Below are positions 5,805-8,897 of a stretch of 8,897 bases of DNA, in pieces (position 1 is the first letter of the stretch; each line of letters starts with the position of its first letter). The position numbers and the translations under genes were made by a program. The notes below the pieces were generated by a model, which was not told where the DNA came from, made no database searches, and was given only the letters and a program-made list of their open reading frames with translations. Origin of the DNA: UBA660 sp046704245 (GTDB taxonomy: Bacteria > Bacillota_I > Bacilli_A > RF39 > UBA660); assembly GCA_046704245.1 (NCBI GenBank), contig JBJKSD010000033.1, forward strand, positions 1 through 8,897, written 5' to 3'.

Positions 5805-8800
5805 TTAACTACCACCTATAAAGGTTATTCTAGCATAACCATTACCAGTATGTCCAGTCTCAGTACCACCTGAAGGTGATGGCATTGCCGCATTACCAGC
5901 AATAGTTTGGCCATTAGTTAGTGATCCAATATATGAAGAACCACCAGCTCCACCTGTGGCATAATATGCTCCAGCAGCTCCTCCATAATAACCAGAACCA
6001 CCACCACCGATATATTGATTATAGTAATTACCACCATAACCTAAACCACCGGCACCGTTCCAGCCACTAGTAGTGGTCCCTCCAGCTGATTGACTTCCTC
6101 CATATGAAGTATATGTACCAGCAGCTACTGAATAACCACTATTGGTAGTATTAGCTCCTGAGGAACCACCACCATAACCTCCGTGGCCAGTATAATTAGA
6201 ATAAGTACCACCTCCACCACCACCAGCAGCTATAATTATTCGATTAGCTAATGCAGTACCACTTCTTCTTATATCGGTTGCGCCGCCGCCGCCACCTGAA
6301 TATTGATAACCACTTCCACCCCCATTATATCCACCAGCATATACAGCGGTACTATTACCACTTGTTCCTTGCCCTCCAACATAAATATAAATTGTTTCAT
6401 TGGCAGTTAAGTTAATTTCCCCTTTAGCATAGCCAGCTTTACCACCAGTAGCAGTATATGAACTATAAGTGCCAGTTCCACCTTGAGCTCCCCACACTTC
6501 TAATTTATATGTACCAGTTAATGGAACATAATAAGCTTGCGAGGTTGCAATATATCCAAAATTACTTGTTGGAATAACAGTTTCTCCTTCACCTAAAGTT
6601 ACAATAACCATATTTTTCATTCTTAAACCAAGTGATACCTCTTTATATATCCCATCTATAGCGCTATCGTAAACTATATTACCAGCACCGGTATCATCAG
6701 TAATTAAAATGGTTTTAGTGCCAAGAGAAGTATAATTAACAACATTACTATGCATGACATTTACATCACGTATCGCATATGCTTTAGTTAAATCTATTTT
6801 AACAAAGTGTAAACCAGAAGCAATAGTACAAACTGTAGAAGCATTACCATCATTAGCATAAGTTAAATTAGTAGCACTGGTATCACTAACAATTGATTTA
6901 TTTAAGGCAATATTATAACCATTTAAATCATAAGCTTGTACCTCATACCAATAATCAGTAGCAGTATAATTATTAGAAGCATCATAGCGTCCGTTAGCAT
7001 AATCCATTATATATCTTGTCATAAAAGTATTAGGCATTCTATTTTGATCGACATATAAAGTTGTACCATTACCTGCTGTCTGTTCAACATATAATCCTTT
7101 AGTAGTATAATCCCATAAGGTAGTACTTTTATTTTTTGAATCATTATATAGCACCGTTTTAGTATTTAATGAAGTTAGAGGGGCTGTAACATATTGGTGA
7201 TACAATTTAACTTTCGCAATATTGTATTCAGTTTCAAGATCGATTTCTACATATTGGGAACCAGTACCATTAATAAAATAATTAGCACTTGAAGTATCAC
7301 CATTAACAATTAAAGATATACTATGCCCATTAGTATCAGTAGTTCCATAACTACTAGTTATAGTCTTTCCTAAAGCAACATTATAGCTAAAAGCTGGAGC
7401 AAACATTTTGACAACATCTAGATTAGATTCACCAGCAATCTTTGTAACACATCCAACAATAGCATCATTCTTATTAGGAGTAAAAAGAGCCCAAGTAGTA
7501 CCATTATAATAATACCAACTATTAGTACCATCATCATCTCTATCACTATAATCAGCTAATACAAAACCTAAAAATGAACTGACAGCAGAAGAAGGAAATC
7601 TAGTAATATCTGAACCTATAAAAACTAATAACCCACTACCGTAACTACTTGTAGTAGTAAAAGGAGTTAATACCTCCATATTATCTGATAACGAATAAGT
7701 CTTAGTATTAATATGGGTAAATACTCCGCCCCCAACTCTAATCTTACCTAAAGCCGTTACATTATTATAATCTTTATCTTTAGCATATGTACCAGTATAA
7801 GTGCCTCCTATTAAAATACCATTAAATTTTTCACCACTATTAAATTTAGCGTATACGCCAATATCTAATATTTGATTACTAGTATCGGCTGTCGTACCAG
7901 CCATATAATCTCTGATATAGCGGGTAGCAAAACTTTCATTAGTAGTTAATTTATTCTTAGCTGTTACTTCACGATATTCAATAAAAGGTCCATATTTAAT
8001 ATCAGCATTACCCTCATCAATTATCTTCTCATAATCACTAGAAGTAGTTCGATCACTAATATCAGATGCTTCAGTACTAGATATTAAACCAGAAGAAATA
8101 AGCACACGATATATTTTACCTTGTAAATATCCAGTATTATTTTGTTTAAAATATCCTAAACCAATAGAAGTTATCTTAGCTATATTAGTAGTACCAGTAA
8201 GACTAGTAGCACTACCATTGGTATATGCTAAATAACTACCTTGAGTCCGATTAAAGAATAAGACATGTTTATGAACACCATTATTATAAAAAGAGGTCGA
8301 TGCATTTTGAGAAGCTCCTGTACTATCAGTTATATATAAATTACCAGTAGCATCTTTATAATATACACCTTCACTTACACTAGTATTAAAACTAGCTATA
8401 ACTTCATCAGTAGCTGTATTAGTAGATTCAGCTTCTAATATCATAATATTAGCTCCTACTGTCATACCAGTTGTACTAACAGCTTTACTAGAAGTACCAT
8501 TAAAGCTTAAATAAGCTTCACCATCAACAATATTTAAGGTAACATCAGTTGGTGTTAAATCATAAGCTTCACCAGCTGTACCTAAATTAGGTATTTTATT
8601 GATAGTAAAAGAATAATCTATATCATCTTTTTTAGCATAATTTAACCAACCTGACCATTCACCATCAGCTGTTAAATAACGATATTGAGTTATTAAACTA
8701 CCACCTAGTTCACCACTAATAGTATTTATTTTACTTAATAAAACATTCTTTCTAAAAGTTAAGACACCTAACATCGAAGCTAATAAAAGCCCCGTAATTA

Positions 8801-8849
8801 AAATTAACATATATAGAATTGATGAAATAGCAAAACCCTTATTATTCAT
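5805..8849 (-). CDS. Multidomain surface adhesin: prepilin-like N-terminus, LamG, discoidin and glycine-rich domains
   Basis: The 1014-residue product starts NNKGFAISSILYMLILITG, a prepilin-like Gly-Phe site and hydrophobic helix (5-31), but mature position 5 is Ser, not Glu. GEWSGW follows at 63-68. Residues 92-265 look like a LamG/concanavalin-type beta sandwich (SFNGTSSKAV, then FYNNGVHKHVLFF, then GYLQGKIYRVLI). Residues 300-335 carry a discoidin-like ending (ATRYIRDYMAG), and 336-485 are unassigned. Two discoidin/F5-8-type-C-like units follow (488-641 and 645-755), with NVALGKTITSS and NIALNKSIVSD starts and VEIDL/VKIDL strands. Residues 765-1012 form a glycine-rich domain like that of ALK/LTK (YKLEVWGAQGG, IYIYVGGQG, GGGGGATDIRR, RIIIAAGGGGGG). 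There is no sortase signal, so anchoring is presumably N-terminal. The start has AGGTGA at 8853-8858. Carbohydrate or host binding is inferred from the domains. Confidence 0.85.
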   Translation of the reverse strand: MNNKGFAISSILYMLILITGLLLASMLGVLTFRKNVLLSKINTISGELGGSLITQYRYLTADGEWSGWLNYAKKDDIDYSFTINKIPNLGTAGEAYDLTPTDVTLNIVDGEAYLSFNGTSSKAVSTTGMTVGANIMILEAESTNTATDEVIASFNTSVSEGVYYKDATGNLYITDSTGASQNASTSFYNNGVHKHVLFFNRTQGSYLAYTNGSATSLTGTTNIAKITSIGLGYFKQNNTGYLQGKIYRVLISSGLISSTEASDISDRTTSSDYEKIIDEGNADIKYGPFIEYREVTAKNKLTTNESFATRYIRDYMAGTTADTSNQILDIGVYAKFNSGEKFNGILIGGTYTGTYAKDKDYNNVTALGKIRVGGGVFTHINTKTYSLSDNMEVLTPFTTTSSYGSGLLVFIGSDITRFPSSAVSSFLGFVLADYSDRDDDGTNSWYYYNGTTWALFTPNKNDAIVGCVTKIAGESNLDVVKMFAPAFSYNVALGKTITSSYGTTDTNGHSISLIVNGDTSSANYFINGTGSQYVEIDLETEYNIAKVKLYHQYVTAPLTSLNTKTVLYNDSKNKSTTLWDYTTKGLYVEQTAGNGTTLYVDQNRMPNTFMTRYIMDYANGRYDASNNYTATDYWYEVQAYDLNGYNIALNKSIVSDTSATNLTYANDGNASTVCTIASGLHFVKIDLTKAYAIRDVNVMHSNVVNYTSLGTKTILITDDTGAGNIVYDSAIDGIYKEVSLGLRMKNMVIVTLGEGETVIPTSNFGYIATSQAYYVPLTGTYKLEVWGAQGGTGTYSSYTATGGKAGYAKGEINLTANETIYIYVGGQGTSGNSTAVYAGGYNGGGSGYQYSGGGGGATDIRRSGTALANRIIIAAGGGGGGTYSNYTGHGGYGGGSSGANTTNSGYSVAAGTYTSYGGSQSAGGTTTSGWNGAGGLGYGGNYYNQYIGGGGSGYYGGAAGAYYATGGAGGSSYIGSLTNGQTIAGNAAMPSPSGGTETGHTGNGYARITFIGGS
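6585..7388 (-). repeat. Tandem discoidin-like units in the adhesin
   Basis: Residues 488-641 and 645-755 repeat the same order of motifs: YNVALGKTITSS / YNIALNKSIVSD, VNGDTSSANYF / NDGNASTVCTI, VEIDLETEYNIAKVKLYH / VKIDLTKAYAIRDVNVMH, LNTKTVLYND / LGTKTILITDD, and TTKGLYVEQ / AIDGIYKEV. The copies have diverged strongly in residue identity. The TRYIMDY...YWYEVQAYD end of the first unit resembles TRYIRDY at 309-315, a likely remnant or third ending. Confidence 0.65.
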
Positions 8850-8880
8850 ATGTCACCTACTAGTATCTTAATCTAATTAA

Positions 8881-8886
8881 ATTATA
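8881..8886 (-). promoter_or_regulatory. -10 element of the adhesin-dUTPase unit
   Basis: A perfect TATAAT (minus strand, 8886-8881) lies 31 bases before the adhesin start. A -35 at 17-base spacing would fall beyond the window end, so it cannot be checked. The -10 overlaps an inverted repeat TATAC-AGTAT-GTATA (8883-8897) that reaches the window edge. Confidence 0.5.
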
Positions 8887-8897
8887 CAGTATGTATA

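Noticed and set aside
5814..6557. Glycine-codon-rich stretch as a possible DNA tandem repeat or CRISPR-like array
   Set aside because: There is no regular repeat unit; the pattern is explained by GGT/GGA-rich coding of the glycine-rich domain.
1..8897. Mycoplasma-type genetic code (TGA as Trp)
   Set aside because: Trp-rich genes use TGG only and the DUF368 fragment ends in TGA within a terminator, so the standard code fits.

Overview
The window is AT-rich DNA from a low-GC Gram-positive bacterium (Bacillota, or a walled relative of the Mollicutes). The evidence is strong GGAGG ribosome binding sites, short intergenic gaps, a lipobox lipoprotein, and Firmicutes-type S2, EF-Ts and RRF sequences. 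All tryptophans, including about 19 in one protein, are read from TGG, and one gene ends in TGA, so the standard bacterial code is in use and not the Mycoplasma/Spiroplasma code. An uncultured gut lineage of the RF39 or Erysipelotrichia kind would fit, but this is inference from sequence style only.

Layout. Positions 1-329 (+) hold the C-terminal end of a DUF368-type membrane protein. It converges on 337-1905 (-), a 522-residue prepilin-like protein with a cysteine-rich middle, and one hairpin serves as terminator for both. Next on the minus strand is the translation cluster, transcribed rpsB (5121-4087), tsf (4060-3191), a thioredoxin-fold lipoprotein (3172-2621), then frr (2533-1991). The usual order is rpsB-tsf-pyrH-frr; here pyrH is absent and the lipoprotein gene occupies its place. 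A promoter, a dyad and a leader hairpin lie before rpsB. A terminator follows the lipoprotein gene, and frr has its own predicted -10 element set inside a 19-bp palindrome. Upstream on the same strand are a dimeric-type dUTPase (5777-5283) and, 27 bp before its likely start, a 1014-residue surface protein (8849-5805). That protein combines a prepilin-like N-terminus, a LamG-like domain, two discoidin-like domains and a glycine-rich C-terminal domain.

How the genes relate. The core genes make the small ribosomal subunit protein S2, the elongation factor that recycles EF-Tu, and the ribosome recycling factor. The dUTPase keeps uracil out of DNA. The two prepilin-like surface proteins flank this housekeeping block; both carry a GEWSxW motif soon after the membrane segment and both are probably displayed outside the cell. 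No pilus assembly ATPase, platform protein or prepilin peptidase is visible, so how they are processed cannot be judged here.

The most notable points are the disulfide-rich pilin-like protein with a repeated Cys-PGTGW-Cys module, the multidomain adhesin, the thioredoxin-fold lipoprotein that has lost its CxxC, S2 with a charged tail ending in a SAP/Rho-N-like motif, and terminators that contain the stop codons of the genes they end. No gene-free stretch exceeds 300 bases; the longest, 5122-5282, holds the rpsB promoter and leader. No RNA gene, insertion sequence or CRISPR array was seen.
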